Shown piece by piece: positions 22,401-32,437 of a stretch of DNA of 64,000 nucleotides. The number at the start of each line of letters is the position of its first letter. The stretch's first letter is position 1. This stretch comes from Colwellia sp. 75C3 (lineage in GTDB: Bacteria; Pseudomonadota; Gammaproteobacteria; Enterobacterales; Alteromonadaceae): assembly GCF_002836255.1 (NCBI RefSeq), contig NZ_PJAU01000033.1:1-64000 (forward strand), given 5' to 3'. A model generated the notes under the pieces. That model saw only the letters and a program-made list of their open reading frames with translations, had not been told where the DNA came from and did no database searches. The position numbers and the translations under genes are program-made.

Positions 22401-22721
22401 TTACTGTGCTGAAAGTGTTAATTCAGTTTCAGCTTGAGTGCTAACAGCATTTGATAAAAACTGCCAAAATTCTTCACCGCTACGTTTATCTGTCCAACTA
22501 TCGTTGTTCAAGACAAAATGGTGACCGTTGAATTTTGTTGCTACCCATATTTCATGCAAGGGTGCTTGCTTGTTTATAATCACTTTGCTGTTATTTTTAA
22601 AAGTTAGCGTTAATAATCCGCCAACTCCTTCGTAATCTATGTCGACACCAGAGTCTTCAATCGCCTCTTCTATAGTGAGAAGAAGCGCTTCGGCGATTAA
22701 GTTGTATTGGCTATCGTTCAT
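22401..22721 (-). CDS. cyaY: Frataxin homologue CyaY
   Basis: CyaY is the bacterial frataxin, an iron-binding regulator of Fe-S cluster assembly by IscS/IscU. The 106-residue product has the acidic first helix (NLIAEALLLTIEEAIEDSG), then the beta-sheet with GGLLTLTFKNNSKVIINKQ, PLHEIWVATK and the C-terminal FWQFLS. Here it is first in the hem gene cluster, in the same direction as hemC, so haem and Fe-S iron handling may be co-transcribed. In E. coli cyaY is separated from hemC by cyaA, which is absent here. Confidence 0.95.
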   Translation of the reverse strand: MNDSQYNLIAEALLLTIEEAIEDSGVDIDYEGVGGLLTLTFKNNSKVIINKQAPLHEIWVATKFNGHHFVLNNDSWTDKRSGEEFWQFLSNAVSTQAETELTLSAQ

Positions 22722-22877
22722 TGCCTATCCTTTAAATATCATTATTTGTCTAAGTGAGTATTATTGTTGATAAGCATGTGAGTATAATAGCAATCAGACA
22801 AAATAAATATAGATATAGAGTGGTTAAGTTACGCTAAAAAGCTTGATTTAAACGACTTTCATGGCAAAAAAATCATC

Positions 22878-23219
22878 ATGCGTACCAATAGACTTCATTA
22901 CTTACATCAAATGCCAGATAGAAAATTAAATTTCAAATCGATTTTACTGGCTTTTATTACCGCTATTTTGTTATCTGCTTGTGGTATTAAAGGTGATTTA
23001 TACCAAACACCAGAGCAAGCGGTTACTCCACAAGATAAAGTGGTAGAGCAGGGTGATGCGGCTCAAAAGACAACGATAAACAAAAGTGTTGAGCCACAAG
23101 ACTCAGCAGTGATTCCAGTTGATGACTCAGAACAACAGCAAGCCATTCAGCAGCCAACTGAGCAAGCACCTACTCCACTAGTTAAACAGCCAACAGACCA
23201 AGTTAAAGAGCAACAATAA
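22878..23219 (+). CDS. lptM: LptM-like lipoprotein (YifL family)
   Basis: The 113-residue product has a lipoprotein signal sequence ending in the lipobox LLSAC, directly followed by [10 protein letters not shown], the hallmark of LptM/YifL. LptM binds the LptDE lipopolysaccharide translocon in the outer membrane and aids its assembly. The rest is a Gln/Pro/Lys-rich tail longer than in E. coli and probably disordered. An internal ATG at residue 12 would give a more usual signal peptide length. The TAA stop overlaps the dapF ATG by one base, matching the conserved yifL-dapF order. Confidence 0.88.
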   Translation: MRTNRLHYLHQMPDRKLNFKSILLAFITAILLSACGIKGDLYQTPEQAVTPQDKVVEQGDAAQKTTINKSVEPQDSAVIPVDDSEQQQAIQQPTEQAPTPLVKQPTDQVKEQQ

Positions 23220-24049
23220 TGCTAGTCAATTTTTCTAAAATGCATGGTTTAGGTAATGACTTTTTAGTGCTTGATAATGTCACGCAAAATGTTTTTTTAT
23301 CGCCAGAATTAATCACTAAATTTGCCAACAGAAACTTCGGCGTGGGCTTTGACCAGCTGTTAGTAGTGGAGCCTCCTTATGATCCAGATTTAGATTTTCA
23401 TTATCGCATTTATAATGCTGATGGTAGTGAAGTTGGCCAGTGCGGCAATGGCGCTCGTTGTTTCGCAAAATTTGTCCGTATGAAAGGCTTATGTAATAAA
23501 CATAAGATTAAAGTTTCAACCAGCACAGGTAAAATGAATTTACACATCGAGCGTGATGGTAATATTTCAGTCACTATGCCAGTGCCACAATTTGAACCAA
23601 AAAAAATACCTTTTAGCGCACAAAAAATGGAAGGCACTTATATTCTGCGTAGTGAAAGCGAAACTGTTTTATGTGGCGTTGTCTCAATGGGTAATCCCCA
23701 CTGTGTTGTTACCGTAGATAGTGTTGTTGAAGCGGACGTTGAATCGCTTGGGCAAGAATTATCGATACATGAACGTTTCCCTGAAGATGCTAATGTCGGT
23801 TTTATGGAAATAGTTAGCCCTAATTATATTAAATTAAGAGTGTATGAACGTGGCGCAGCAGAAACTTTAGCTTGTGGTAGCGGCGCCTGTGCTGCCGTTG
23901 TGATTGGTTATATGCAGAAAAAACTAGCCAAGCAAGTTACGGTAGAGCTGCCTGGTGGAAAACTACGTATATTTTGGCAAGGCCCGGGTCATCCAGTAAA
24001 AATGTCTGGTCCGGCAACGCACGTATTTGATGGTCAAATATCCATATAA
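23219..24049 (+). CDS. dapF: Diaminopimelate epimerase
   Basis: DapF converts LL- to meso-diaminopimelate for lysine and peptidoglycan synthesis. The 276-residue protein has [15 protein letters not shown] at the start and both catalytic cysteines: one in QCGNGARC (about residue 73) and the other in LACGSGACA (about residue 220). Translation is coupled to lptM by a TAATG junction. The length matches the family. Confidence 0.97.
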   Translation: MLVNFSKMHGLGNDFLVLDNVTQNVFLSPELITKFANRNFGVGFDQLLVVEPPYDPDLDFHYRIYNADGSEVGQCGNGARCFAKFVRMKGLCNKHKIKVSTSTGKMNLHIERDGNISVTMPVPQFEPKKIPFSAQKMEGTYILRSESETVLCGVVSMGNPHCVVTVDSVVEADVESLGQELSIHERFPEDANVGFMEIVSPNYIKLRVYERGAAETLACGSGACAAVVIGYMQKKLAKQVTVELPGGKLRIFWQGPGHPVKMSGPATHVFDGQISI

Positions 24050-24088
24050 ACCGCTACTTTCCCAATCCCCTATTAGCGACGGCACCTA

Positions 24089-24802
24089 ATGAAAAAAGAA
24101 ATAAATAAGATGAATGATGTGCAACAAAGTATCAATAGTGACGATATTCCCTTAACGGATGAATTAGTGGTTAGTTACTTACAAGATAATCCTGAATTTT
24201 TTAATCGTAATAATAGCTTAATGACCAGCTTGCGCTTAGTTGATGAGCAACGTGGTACGGTTTCTTTAGTCGAGCGTCAACAGCAACAGCTTCGTCATAA
24301 AGTACATGGACTAGAAGATGAGATTACTCAGTTAATGTCGATTGCTACTCATAATGAGCAGTTATTTGTACTGTATAGTGACCTTTATCTACGCTTACTT
24401 GATTGTCAATCAGCAGAAGAGTTACTCGATTGTTTACATCAGGTGACCACTGAATTGTTATCTTTATCTTCATTTAAGTTGTGGTTAATTCCGGCAAATA
24501 ATATTGAAGTTGCGCACCATAGCTTATCAACCAATGATTGTGCAGGTGTGATGCAAAACCGGTTAACGAATGATGAATACTATTTTGGTCGCTTGCAAGA
24601 AAGTGAACAAACATTGATTTTTTCTAAGCCATGTTCAGGATCAGTCGTCTTGATTAAGCTAACACATGATGAAAAACCCGTTGGCTTCTTAGCCATTAGT
24701 AGTGAAGATGCTCACCACTTTGACCCGCGTATGGATACTTTGTTACTTAATCAATTCAAACGTTTAGTTGCTAAGTTATTACATCAGCAACTAGCTCTGT
24801 AA
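24089..24802 (+). CDS. DUF484 family protein
   Basis: The 237-residue cytoplasmic protein has the DUF484 pattern: an N-terminal helical part with VVSYLQDNPEFFNRNNSLM and LVERQQQQLRHKV, a short coiled coil, and a GAF-like C-terminal domain ending in LLNQFKRLVAKLLHQ. DUF484 proteins lie between dapF and xerC in many gammaproteobacteria; their biochemical role is unknown. Here the gene is followed directly by yigB, so xerC is missing. A second ATG (residue 8) is an equally possible start. Confidence 0.9.
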   Translation: MKKEINKMNDVQQSINSDDIPLTDELVVSYLQDNPEFFNRNNSLMTSLRLVDEQRGTVSLVERQQQQLRHKVHGLEDEITQLMSIATHNEQLFVLYSDLYLRLLDCQSAEELLDCLHQVTTELLSLSSFKLWLIPANNIEVAHHSLSTNDCAGVMQNRLTNDEYYFGRLQESEQTLIFSKPCSGSVVLIKLTHDEKPVGFLAISSEDAHHFDPRMDTLLLNQFKRLVAKLLHQQLAL

Positions 24803-24841
24803 CAACAAGTATTATAAGTACTTTCAAGGTTATATAAGACT

Positions 24842-25609
24842 ATGCAAATCTACCGACGTTTAAGCATGATTAAAGCCATCAGTTTTGATTTAGATGACAC
24901 CTTATATAACAATCGTCCGGTAATGCTGGCGATTGAAAAAAAGATGGAGTGCTACTTTGTTGAAAAGTTTGCCATTCTATTACCGAAGTTACTATCTGAA
25001 CCTAAGCTAGTTTTTAATCGACGTTTTTGGGCACCCTATCGCCAACAAGCGATCAAAGCACATCAGGATATTTCTCACGATGTGGTAAGGCTTCGTTTTG
25101 AGACTTATCGTTTAGGTTTGCTAGCGCATAATCTCTCATTTGATGAAGCAACGAAAGAGGCGCAGGCGGGTCTAGATTACTTTATTCACTTACGTAGTGA
25201 CTTTACCGTACCAAAAGCAAGTCATGAACTTTTAGCGAGTTTAAGCAAAGTATTTCCGTTGGTAGCCATCAGTAACGGCAATGTCGATACCAAAGCATTG
25301 GGCCTTCATCACTATTTTCAACACATTTATCACGCTGGGTTTCAAACCAGTGAGGGTAATAATGAAAGTGAATATTTATTAAAGCAAAAGCCTGCGGCAG
25401 ATATGTTTACTTTGGTGTGTGAACAGTTAGCTATTCCCGCAGAGCAGTTATTGCATGTCGGAGATTGTGGTGTTGCCGATATCCACGGAGCATTAAATGC
25501 CGGTTGCCAAACCGCTTGGTTACCACAATACGGAGTGGGTAAAAAGTTGCGACAAATCCCTCATATTGAACTAGCCCAAGTCAGTGACCTGTCACAACTA
25601 TTACCCTAA
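24842..25609 (+). CDS. yigB: HAD-family phosphatase YigB
   Basis: YigB is a haloacid dehalogenase-like phosphatase; the E. coli enzyme dephosphorylates a riboflavin pathway intermediate and FMN. The 255-residue product has motif I as SFDLDDTLYNN (nucleophile Asp), motif II ISNGN, a lysine in LKQKP and motif III HVGDCGVADIHGAL, with an alpha-helical cap between I and II. It sits between DUF484 and uvrD as in related genomes. Either Met1 or Met9 (MIKAISF) may be the start. Confidence 0.88.
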   Translation: MQIYRRLSMIKAISFDLDDTLYNNRPVMLAIEKKMECYFVEKFAILLPKLLSEPKLVFNRRFWAPYRQQAIKAHQDISHDVVRLRFETYRLGLLAHNLSFDEATKEAQAGLDYFIHLRSDFTVPKASHELLASLSKVFPLVAISNGNVDTKALGLHHYFQHIYHAGFQTSEGNNESEYLLKQKPAADMFTLVCEQLAIPAEQLLHVGDCGVADIHGALNAGCQTAWLPQYGVGKKLRQIPHIELAQVSDLSQLLP

Positions 25610-25773
25610 AAAATTTAAGTGCCTCATTCAGTTATCTTAGCTAAACGGGGTACTGTAAAAATAAACAGCAAAGCACAACACCTATCTATAAATGGTGGTA
25701 TACTTTTGCTTTTTGTTTAGCACTATTATCTGCCTAACCTAGCTAATGCCACCTCAATAAAGGTTTTAACCCT

Positions 25774-27948
25774 ATGGACGTTTCAGAATTACTCGACTCT
25801 CTTAATGATAAACAGCGTGACGTTGTTGCTGCCCCAAAACAAAATATGCTGATTTTGGCAGGCGCAGGAAGTGGTAAAACTCGAGTATTAGTGCAGCGTA
25901 TTGCCTGGTTAATGCAAGTTGAGGGTGTTTCTTCGCACAGTATATTGGCCGTTACCTTTACCAATAAAGCCGCAGCAGAAATGCGTGCTCGTGTAGAGCA
26001 AGTAACGAATGGCAATACTCACGGCATGTGGATAGGCACCTTTCATGGTTTAGCGCATCGTTTATTAAGAATGCATTTCCAAGAAGCCAATTTACCGCAA
26101 AGCTTTCAAGTACTTGATAGTGATGATCAACTACGCTTAATTAAACGTATTGTTCGTTCATTAGAGCTGGATGAAAAAAAATGGCCACCGAAACAATTTG
26201 TTTGGTACATCAATGGTAAAAAAGATGAAGGTCTTCGCCCACAACATATTGATTCTCAGTTCGATCCTACTGAAGAGTTATTTGTTAAAGTGTATAAAGC
26301 CTACCAAGAAACCTGTGATCGTTCAGGCTTAGTTGATTTCGCTGAGTTGTTATTGCGTGCTCATGAGTTGTGGTTAAAAAATCCGGCCTTATTAGATCAC
26401 TATCAACAGCGTTTTGGTCATATTTTAGTGGATGAGTTTCAAGATACCAACGCGATTCAATATGCATGGCTTACTATGCTAGGTAAAGCCCGCAGCAAGG
26501 TGATGATTGTCGGCGATGACGACCAATCTATTTATGGCTGGCGTGGCGCAAAAATTGAAAACATCGAACGCTTTCTAAAAGAATATGATGATGCGAAAAC
26601 CATTCGCCTTGAGCAAAATTACCGCTCAACTGCTAATATTTTGAAATCAGCTAACCAACTCATTTGCAACAATACTAACCGCATGGGTAAAGAGTTGTGG
26701 ACCGATGGTGAAGCGGGCGAAAAAATATCAATTTATACTGCGTTTAATGAAATTGATGAAGCACGATTTATTGCGGGTCGTATAAAACAATGGCGTGATG
26801 ATGGCGGTAAATTGGATGAAATCGCGATATTGTATCGTTCAAATGCGCAATCACGTTTACTTGAAGAAGCATTATTGCAAGGGCAGCTACCGTATCGTAT
26901 TTATGGTGGACAACGATTCTTCGAGCGACAAGAGATAAAGGATGCGCTTGCCTATATGCGCCTTATGAATAATCGTGATGATGATGCGGCCTTTGAACGT
27001 GTTATCAATACGCCTACTCGTGGTATTGGTAATCAAACCTTAGCATTGGTAAGAGATGCTGCCCGAGGTATGGAAGTCACAATGTGGCAGGCTTGTAAGA
27101 ACATGATCCAAGCTGAGCAACTAAAAGGTAGGGGTGCTAAAACGATTACAGCGTTTATGCAACTTATTGAACAATTAGAAGATGATACGGCTAACTTAGA
27201 TTTAGACCAACAAGCCAACTTTATCATTAGTCATAGTGGCTTAAAGGCGATGTATCAAGCTGAAAAGGGTGAACGTGCCGCTCAGCGTATAGAAAACTTA
27301 AATGAATTAGTAACAGCTTGTCAAACGTTTGAAAGTGATCCCGAATTAGCTGAAGAACAAACACCGCTAACCGCATTTTTAACCCATGCAGCATTAGAGT
27401 CAGGTGAATCACAAGCTGATGAGTTTGAAGCTGCGGTTCAGTTAATGACAATGCATTCGGCTAAAGGCTTAGAGTTTCCTTTAGTCTTTATTGCAGGCCT
27501 TGAAGAAGGCATGTTCCCTTCACAACAATCGGTTGAAGAGATAGGCCGCTTAGAAGAAGAGCGCCGTTTATGTTATGTCGGCATGACAAGGGCAATGAGT
27601 AAGCTATACTTATGCCACGCTGAAAGTCGTCGCTTATATGGGCAAGAAAAATACCATAAAGCGAGCCGTTTTTTACGTGAATTACCTGAAGATTGTATCG
27701 AAGAAATTCGCATGCAGTCGCAAGTGAAACGACCGAGTAAAGTCGGTAAGTTCTCCAATACCTTTACACTTGAAACCTTTGAAAATACTGGTTTTAAGTT
27801 GGGGCAGCTGGTTAAGCATGCTAAGTTTGGGGAAGGTGTAGTACTTAACTATGAAGGCAGTGGTGCTCAATCACGTATTCAAGTGAATTTTTCCGATGTA
27901 GGTAGTAAATGGTTAGTGGTGGAATATGCTAACTTGCAAGCGGTTTAA
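25774..27948 (+). CDS. uvrD: DNA helicase II
   Basis: UvrD is a 3'-5' superfamily 1 helicase for mismatch and nucleotide excision repair. The 724-residue protein shows Walker A AGAGSGKTRVL (about residues 29-39), VTFTNKAAAEM (motif Ia), VDEFQDTN (motif II), DDDQSIYGWRGA (motif III), EQNYRST (motif IV), TMHSAKGLEFP (motif V) and YVGMTRA (motif VI). The C-terminal tail ends with a Tudor-like FGEGVVLNYEG segment. It is closely similar to E. coli UvrD in length and order. Confidence 0.97.
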   Translation: MDVSELLDSLNDKQRDVVAAPKQNMLILAGAGSGKTRVLVQRIAWLMQVEGVSSHSILAVTFTNKAAAEMRARVEQVTNGNTHGMWIGTFHGLAHRLLRMHFQEANLPQSFQVLDSDDQLRLIKRIVRSLELDEKKWPPKQFVWYINGKKDEGLRPQHIDSQFDPTEELFVKVYKAYQETCDRSGLVDFAELLLRAHELWLKNPALLDHYQQRFGHILVDEFQDTNAIQYAWLTMLGKARSKVMIVGDDDQSIYGWRGAKIENIERFLKEYDDAKTIRLEQNYRSTANILKSANQLICNNTNRMGKELWTDGEAGEKISIYTAFNEIDEARFIAGRIKQWRDDGGKLDEIAILYRSNAQSRLLEEALLQGQLPYRIYGGQRFFERQEIKDALAYMRLMNNRDDDAAFERVINTPTRGIGNQTLALVRDAARGMEVTMWQACKNMIQAEQLKGRGAKTITAFMQLIEQLEDDTANLDLDQQANFIISHSGLKAMYQAEKGERAAQRIENLNELVTACQTFESDPELAEEQTPLTAFLTHAALESGESQADEFEAAVQLMTMHSAKGLEFPLVFIAGLEEGMFPSQQSVEEIGRLEEERRLCYVGMTRAMSKLYLCHAESRRLYGQEKYHKASRFLRELPEDCIEEIRMQSQVKRPSKVGKFSNTFTLETFENTGFKLGQLVKHAKFGEGVVLNYEGSGAQSRIQVNFSDVGSKWLVVEYANLQAV

Positions 27949-28011
27949 TAGAATATGTATTAGGTATGAAACGAACAGCCAGAAAATAGTCCATTTAAAA
28001 TAAAAGGTGTT

Positions 28012-29274
28012 GTGATGTCTCAACGATTATTAGTAGTAGAAGACAGTAAACCTATAGCGACCGTTATCAAACAGATAGCCCGCTCGTTAAAGTTTGAGGT
28101 GGTTATTGCCACTGATTTAGCCCAGGTGGAAAATATTCTATCGTCAGATACTGATTTTTTTGCGGCGACTATTGATTACGCCTTGCCTGATGCACTAGAT
28201 GGCGAGGCAATTGCTTGTGTGTTATCCCATGGTATTCCAAGCATAGTCATGACAGGTAAAATGGATGATGAAACTCGACAGAAAATTTTATCACAGCCAG
28301 TAATTGATTATATTCCGAAAGAAAATAGCCAAGCTTTTCTCTATTTAAAGCGTGTTTTACATTGGCAGCAAACTAATAGTCAAAATACTATCTTAGTGGT
28401 TGATGATTCATCTGCTGCACGAAACCATATTGTAGAATTATTAAAACGTCGTAATTTTAATGTAATAACGGCCAATAATGGTGTGCAAGCCCTAGAAAAA
28501 ATTGCTCAACATAAAAATATTAAAATGGTTATCACCGATTTAGAAATGCCGGCAATGGATGGTATTGAGCTAACGAATGAAATTCGCCGTATGTATACCC
28601 GTGAGCAAGTTGCCGTGATAGGTATTTCAGGTGCAAGTAATGGCATTCACTCAGCACGTTTTATAAAAAATGGCGCCGATGACTTCTTGCGTAAACCTTT
28701 TTGTCCTGAAGAATTTTATTGTCGTATTACTCAAAACATTGAAAGTTTGAATAATATCGCCAAAATTCAGCATGCAGCTAATACTGATTATTTAACAGAC
28801 CTTGCTAATCGCCGTTCTTTTTTTCGCAATGCTGAATTACGTGTTAAAGAATATATTAATAAAAAAGTACCTTATTGTTTAGCAATGATTGATATCGATT
28901 TCTTTAAGAAAGTAAATGACAGCTATGGTCATGATGTTGGTGACCAAGTCTTAAAGGTAGTGGCACTTTATATGCGTAAGCACTTTGGCACAGGCCTTAC
29001 TGCACGATTGGGCGGGGAGGAGTTTGCGGTATTATTACACGGCATAGATCAAGACAACTTATACAATAAGTTAGATGATTTTAGACGAGAAATTTCCGTG
29101 TCGACTATCCCTGCAGGTGATGCGTCTATATCAATAACCCTGAGTGTCGGCGTAGTTTTTGATAGCCAAGACGAGTTCTCTACGCAAATGAATGAAGCGG
29201 ATAACGCCTTATATCTAGCGAAAGAAAATGGTCGTAATCAGGTGGTCATCTTTGGCGCAGAATTAGAAGACTAG
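28012..29274 (+). CDS. Response regulator with two receivers and a GGDEF domain
   Basis: The 420-residue cytoplasmic protein has a first receiver (about 4-115, Asp55 in TIDYALPDA), a second receiver (about 123-240, Asp176 in VITDLEMPAMDG and Lys in RKPF), and a GGDEF diguanylate cyclase domain (about 255-415) with intact GGEEF at 334-338. The RxxD product-inhibition site is absent (the corresponding residues read FGTG), so feedback by cyclic di-GMP through that site is not expected. This resembles PleD/WspR-like cyclases. No cognate kinase lies beside it. It is followed by a bidirectional terminator. Confidence 0.92.
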   Translation: MMSQRLLVVEDSKPIATVIKQIARSLKFEVVIATDLAQVENILSSDTDFFAATIDYALPDALDGEAIACVLSHGIPSIVMTGKMDDETRQKILSQPVIDYIPKENSQAFLYLKRVLHWQQTNSQNTILVVDDSSAARNHIVELLKRRNFNVITANNGVQALEKIAQHKNIKMVITDLEMPAMDGIELTNEIRRMYTREQVAVIGISGASNGIHSARFIKNGADDFLRKPFCPEEFYCRITQNIESLNNIAKIQHAANTDYLTDLANRRSFFRNAELRVKEYINKKVPYCLAMIDIDFFKKVNDSYGHDVGDQVLKVVALYMRKHFGTGLTARLGGEEFAVLLHGIDQDNLYNKLDDFRREISVSTIPAGDASISITLSVGVVFDSQDEFSTQMNEADNALYLAKENGRNQVVIFGAELED

Positions 29275-29297
29275 CTAGTTTCATTGCTAATAAAATA

Positions 29298-29325
29298 AAA
29301 ATAGCGCTTTAAGCGCTATTTTTTT
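29298..29325. terminator. Bidirectional terminator between the GGDEF gene and rarD
   Basis: AAAATAGCGC (29298-29307) and GCGCTATTTT (29313-29322) pair around a 5-base loop, with T-runs on the plus side and A-runs upstream that become T-runs on the minus strand. It separates two convergent genes. Confidence 0.85.
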
Positions 29326-29342
29326 GAACTTAGATAAGTTAT

Positions 29343-30245
29343 TTAAGCACGCTTTTTAAATGAGTCCAGACTATAAAGTACTAATGCAGCCCATATGAAT
29401 ACAAAGGTAATTAACTCAGCACTTTTCATGGTTTCTTGATAATAAAAGGTCGCCAATAAAAACATAATACTTGGGCCCAAGTATTGAAAGAATCCTAAGG
29501 TCGACAGTGCTAATCGTTTAGCTGCGATAGTAAAAAACAATAGCGGTGCTGTTGTCACTATGCCTGCCATGATCAAAGTAAAGTTCAAGCTAGCGGTATT
29601 TATTGCCATATTACTTGTACTGCTTTCGACAAAGAAATACCAATAAATGAGTGCTATAGGCAGCATTAACAGAGATTCAATAAATAATCCGATGAATGAA
29701 TTAATAGGGAGTTTCTTTCTAAGTAATCCGTAAATTGCAAAGGTACTAGCTAAAGCAAGTGAGATGATGGGTAACGTACCTAAAGCAATGAGTTGTACCA
29801 ATACACCAAGTAGGGCTAAACCAACCGCTATTAACTGGTTACGACGTAAGCGCTCATGAAAAAATATCATACCTAATATCACATTAAATAATGGATTAAT
29901 GTAATAACCTAAACTGGCATCAAGCAAATGATTGTTGTTTACCGCCCAGATGAACAAGAACCAATTCACCGCAAGAAAGCTAGCCGATAAACACAATTGC
30001 AATAATACTTTAGGCTGTTTGAAAACCTCGACTAATTGCGACCACTTCTTCATGACAATGATCATCACCAACAAAAATACCGTTGACCAAATCACTCTAT
30101 GCATCATTATTTCACCAGGTTCAATGGCGGTGAGTAATTTGAAGTATATTGGCGCAAAACCCCATAAGAGGTATGCACTTAATGCACTAAAAGCACCGTT
30201 ACGGCTACTATTGGCTTCAAGTTGATTTGTGGCTGTTGCACTCAT
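29343..30245 (-). CDS. rarD: RarD-like EamA/DMT-family permease
   Basis: RarD proteins are ten-helix inner-membrane permeases of the drug/metabolite superfamily; E. coli RarD is named from a chloramphenicol-sensitivity phenotype and its substrate is unknown. The 300-residue protein shows the RarD segment GAFSALSAYLLWGFAPIYFK at the start, HRVIWSTVFLL in the second helix and SLGYYINPLFNVILG in the middle, with ten hydrophobic helices. It is divergent from recQ across a 251-base spacer in which I see no distinct operator. Confidence 0.9.
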   Translation of the reverse strand: MSATATNQLEANSSRNGAFSALSAYLLWGFAPIYFKLLTAIEPGEIMMHRVIWSTVFLLVMIIVMKKWSQLVEVFKQPKVLLQLCLSASFLAVNWFLFIWAVNNNHLLDASLGYYINPLFNVILGMIFFHERLRRNQLIAVGLALLGVLVQLIALGTLPIISLALASTFAIYGLLRKKLPINSFIGLFIESLLMLPIALIYWYFFVESSTSNMAINTASLNFTLIMAGIVTTAPLLFFTIAAKRLALSTLGFFQYLGPSIMFLLATFYYQETMKSAELITFVFIWAALVLYSLDSFKKRA

Positions 30246-30496
30246 TATTTATTTGTTCAACTGTAATAGGGATGAAAGAGCGTGGATAATAACATGACAT
30301 TAAGTGGTTAAAGAATTATAAAGCTCACGAATTATGATCAACACTGTAAACTTGTTAATACTGGTATTGTAACTTTAGTGATAAGTATCAAGGTAATTTA
30401 GTAGGGGTTAAAAATATATTTTTCTGTGCTAGGTTTTCCCTGTGTCGCTGAGTTAAAATAACAATATTATCCATAAGAAAATTAGTCGACACCTTC

Positions 30497-32344
30497 TTGA
30501 ACTCCTCAGTAGCTAACGCCCAAAACAGTGCAGAAATCAGTACAGAAAATAGTACCGAAAATGATGCCTTATTGCTCGATACTTTAAAGCACCATTTCGG
30601 CTATGAAAGTTTTCGAGAGGGGCAAGCTAAAATTATTAATAGCTTGTTGCAAGGGCAAGATTCATTGGTGTTAATGCCTACGGGCGGCGGTAAATCATTA
30701 TGTTATCAGTTACCCGCTGTAATATTACCCGGTGTGACTGTCGTTGTTTCGCCCTTGATTGCCTTAATGAAAGATCAAGTGGATGGTTTAACCCGGCAAG
30801 GCATATCAGCTGCATTTATTAATTCTAGTCTTGAGCAAAGCGAAATCAGCGATATCTTTGCTCGTTTAGGTCGAGGTGAAATTAAATTACTGTATGTTGC
30901 ACCTGAGCGTTTAACCAATTATTACTTCTTGCAAAGCTTGAGCCAGTTGCAACTAAGCTTGTTTGCTATTGATGAAGCGCACTGTATTTCTCAGTGGGGT
31001 CATGATTTCAGACCCGCCTATACTAAGCTGCAATGTTTAAAACAAAATTTCCCCACAGTTCCGGTTATGGCATTAACGGCGACAGCTGATGTTACTACCC
31101 GTAAAGATATTTTGAATCAACTTGCGCTACCTAATCCTTATATTCATCTTGATAGTTTTGATCGACCTAATATTCGTTTTACCTTAGCTCCTAAATATAA
31201 TGGCGAAAAACAGTTACTGGGTTATATCAAAAAGAAGGGTGAAGATAGCGGTATTATTTATTGTAATAGTCGTTGGCAAGTCGAGAAATTAGCTAAGTAC
31301 TTAGCTGCAAGTGGTGTAAATTGTGCGGCTTACCATGCAGGACTAGAAAACGAAATTCGTTCACTAGTACAAGAGGGTTTTACCAAGGATAATATTCAAA
31401 TAGTCATTGCTACCGTCGCTTTTGGCTTAGGTATCAATAAACCTAACGTGCGTTATGTTATACATTTTGAACCACCACGTACTCTAGAGTCTTATTATCA
31501 AGAAATTGGCCGTGCGGGTCGTGATGGCTTAAATGCAGAAGCCTTATTTCTAGTAGATGAAAAAGATGTCGCGCGTATTAAGAAGCGTATTAGTGAAGGT
31601 GATAATCCACAGCGAGTAAATGTTGAAATGCAACGCTTTGCTGCTATGGATGCCTTTATTGATGCACAAACCTGTCGTCGACAGGTAGTGTTAAATTATT
31701 TTGCTGAATATACCGAAAAAGGCTGTGGTAATTGCGATATTTGCTTAGACCCACCAAGTCAGTTTGATGGCACGATAGAAGCGCAAAAAGTATTGTCATG
31801 TGTCTATCGTATCGAACAACAAGGTGATATTAACCATGTAATTGCCGTTTTACGCGGCGAACTTACCGATAAAATTAAACAATCTGAGCACGATAAGGTC
31901 TCTACCTTCGGTATTGGCAAGGGTAAAACCGCCGGTTACTGGTTCTCGATTATTGGTCAGTTAATACATTTAGGTTATTTGCAGCAAGATATCGAGCAAC
32001 AATCTATTTTATGCTTAACACAAGCATCGGGCGTGGTATTAAAAGCGCAAGAGCCTTTGATGTTAGCTAGCCCGCGTCTGCAAAAAGCCAGTTACTGGCA
32101 GGAAAAAGCACCACAAAAAAGCTATGATCGGGTGTTATTTGCAAAACTACGCGAACTTCGTAAAGCGATTGCTGATGGCGAAGACATTGCACCCTTTATT
32201 GTTTTTAATGATGCAACTTTATCTGAATTGGCGCGTGTACAACCGAAAACATCACGTGAAATGCTTAATATCAGTGGCATCGGAGATGTGAAGTTATCCC
32301 GTTATGGCCAACCGTTTCTCGCGTTGATTAAAGAGCATAAATAA
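30497..32344 (+). CDS. recQ: ATP-dependent DNA helicase RecQ
   Basis: RecQ unwinds DNA in recombination and replication-fork repair. The 615-residue frame contains [14 protein letters not shown] (motif 0), the P-loop [12 protein letters not shown], the DEAH box [16 protein letters not shown], a four-cysteine zinc site (CRRQ...CGNCDIC, about residues 390-415), a winged helix, and a C-terminal HRDC domain. No in-frame ATG lies upstream of the conserved region, so the start must be non-ATG. The TTG at 30497 is the longest choice; a TTG nearer DTLKHHFG is also possible. No strong ribosome binding site is visible for either. Confidence 0.93.
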   Translation: MNSSVANAQNSAEISTENSTENDALLLDTLKHHFGYESFREGQAKIINSLLQGQDSLVLMPTGGGKSLCYQLPAVILPGVTVVVSPLIALMKDQVDGLTRQGISAAFINSSLEQSEISDIFARLGRGEIKLLYVAPERLTNYYFLQSLSQLQLSLFAIDEAHCISQWGHDFRPAYTKLQCLKQNFPTVPVMALTATADVTTRKDILNQLALPNPYIHLDSFDRPNIRFTLAPKYNGEKQLLGYIKKKGEDSGIIYCNSRWQVEKLAKYLAASGVNCAAYHAGLENEIRSLVQEGFTKDNIQIVIATVAFGLGINKPNVRYVIHFEPPRTLESYYQEIGRAGRDGLNAEALFLVDEKDVARIKKRISEGDNPQRVNVEMQRFAAMDAFIDAQTCRRQVVLNYFAEYTEKGCGNCDICLDPPSQFDGTIEAQKVLSCVYRIEQQGDINHVIAVLRGELTDKIKQSEHDKVSTFGIGKGKTAGYWFSIIGQLIHLGYLQQDIEQQSILCLTQASGVVLKAQEPLMLASPRLQKASYWQEKAPQKSYDRVLFAKLRELRKAIADGEDIAPFIVFNDATLSELARVQPKTSREMLNISGIGDVKLSRYGQPFLALIKEHK

Positions 32345-32374
32345 CTATTTCATTAATATAGATTTGCACAAAAA

Positions 32375-32409
32375 AAATGCCGATTAACTTTGATAGTTAA
32401 TCGGCATTT
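32375..32409 (-). terminator. Terminator of the small Cys-rich ORF
   Basis: AAATGCCGATTAACT (32375-32389) and AGTTAATCGGCATTT (32395-32409) form a perfect 15-base stem with a 5-base loop. On the minus strand the stem runs straight into at least eight T, a strong rho-independent terminator. On the plus strand the following bases are GTAC, so it serves the minus-strand ORF at 32438-32545 better than recQ. Confidence 0.8.
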
Positions 32410-32437
32410 GTACAAAGCACGCTTGATAGTGAGTAAA

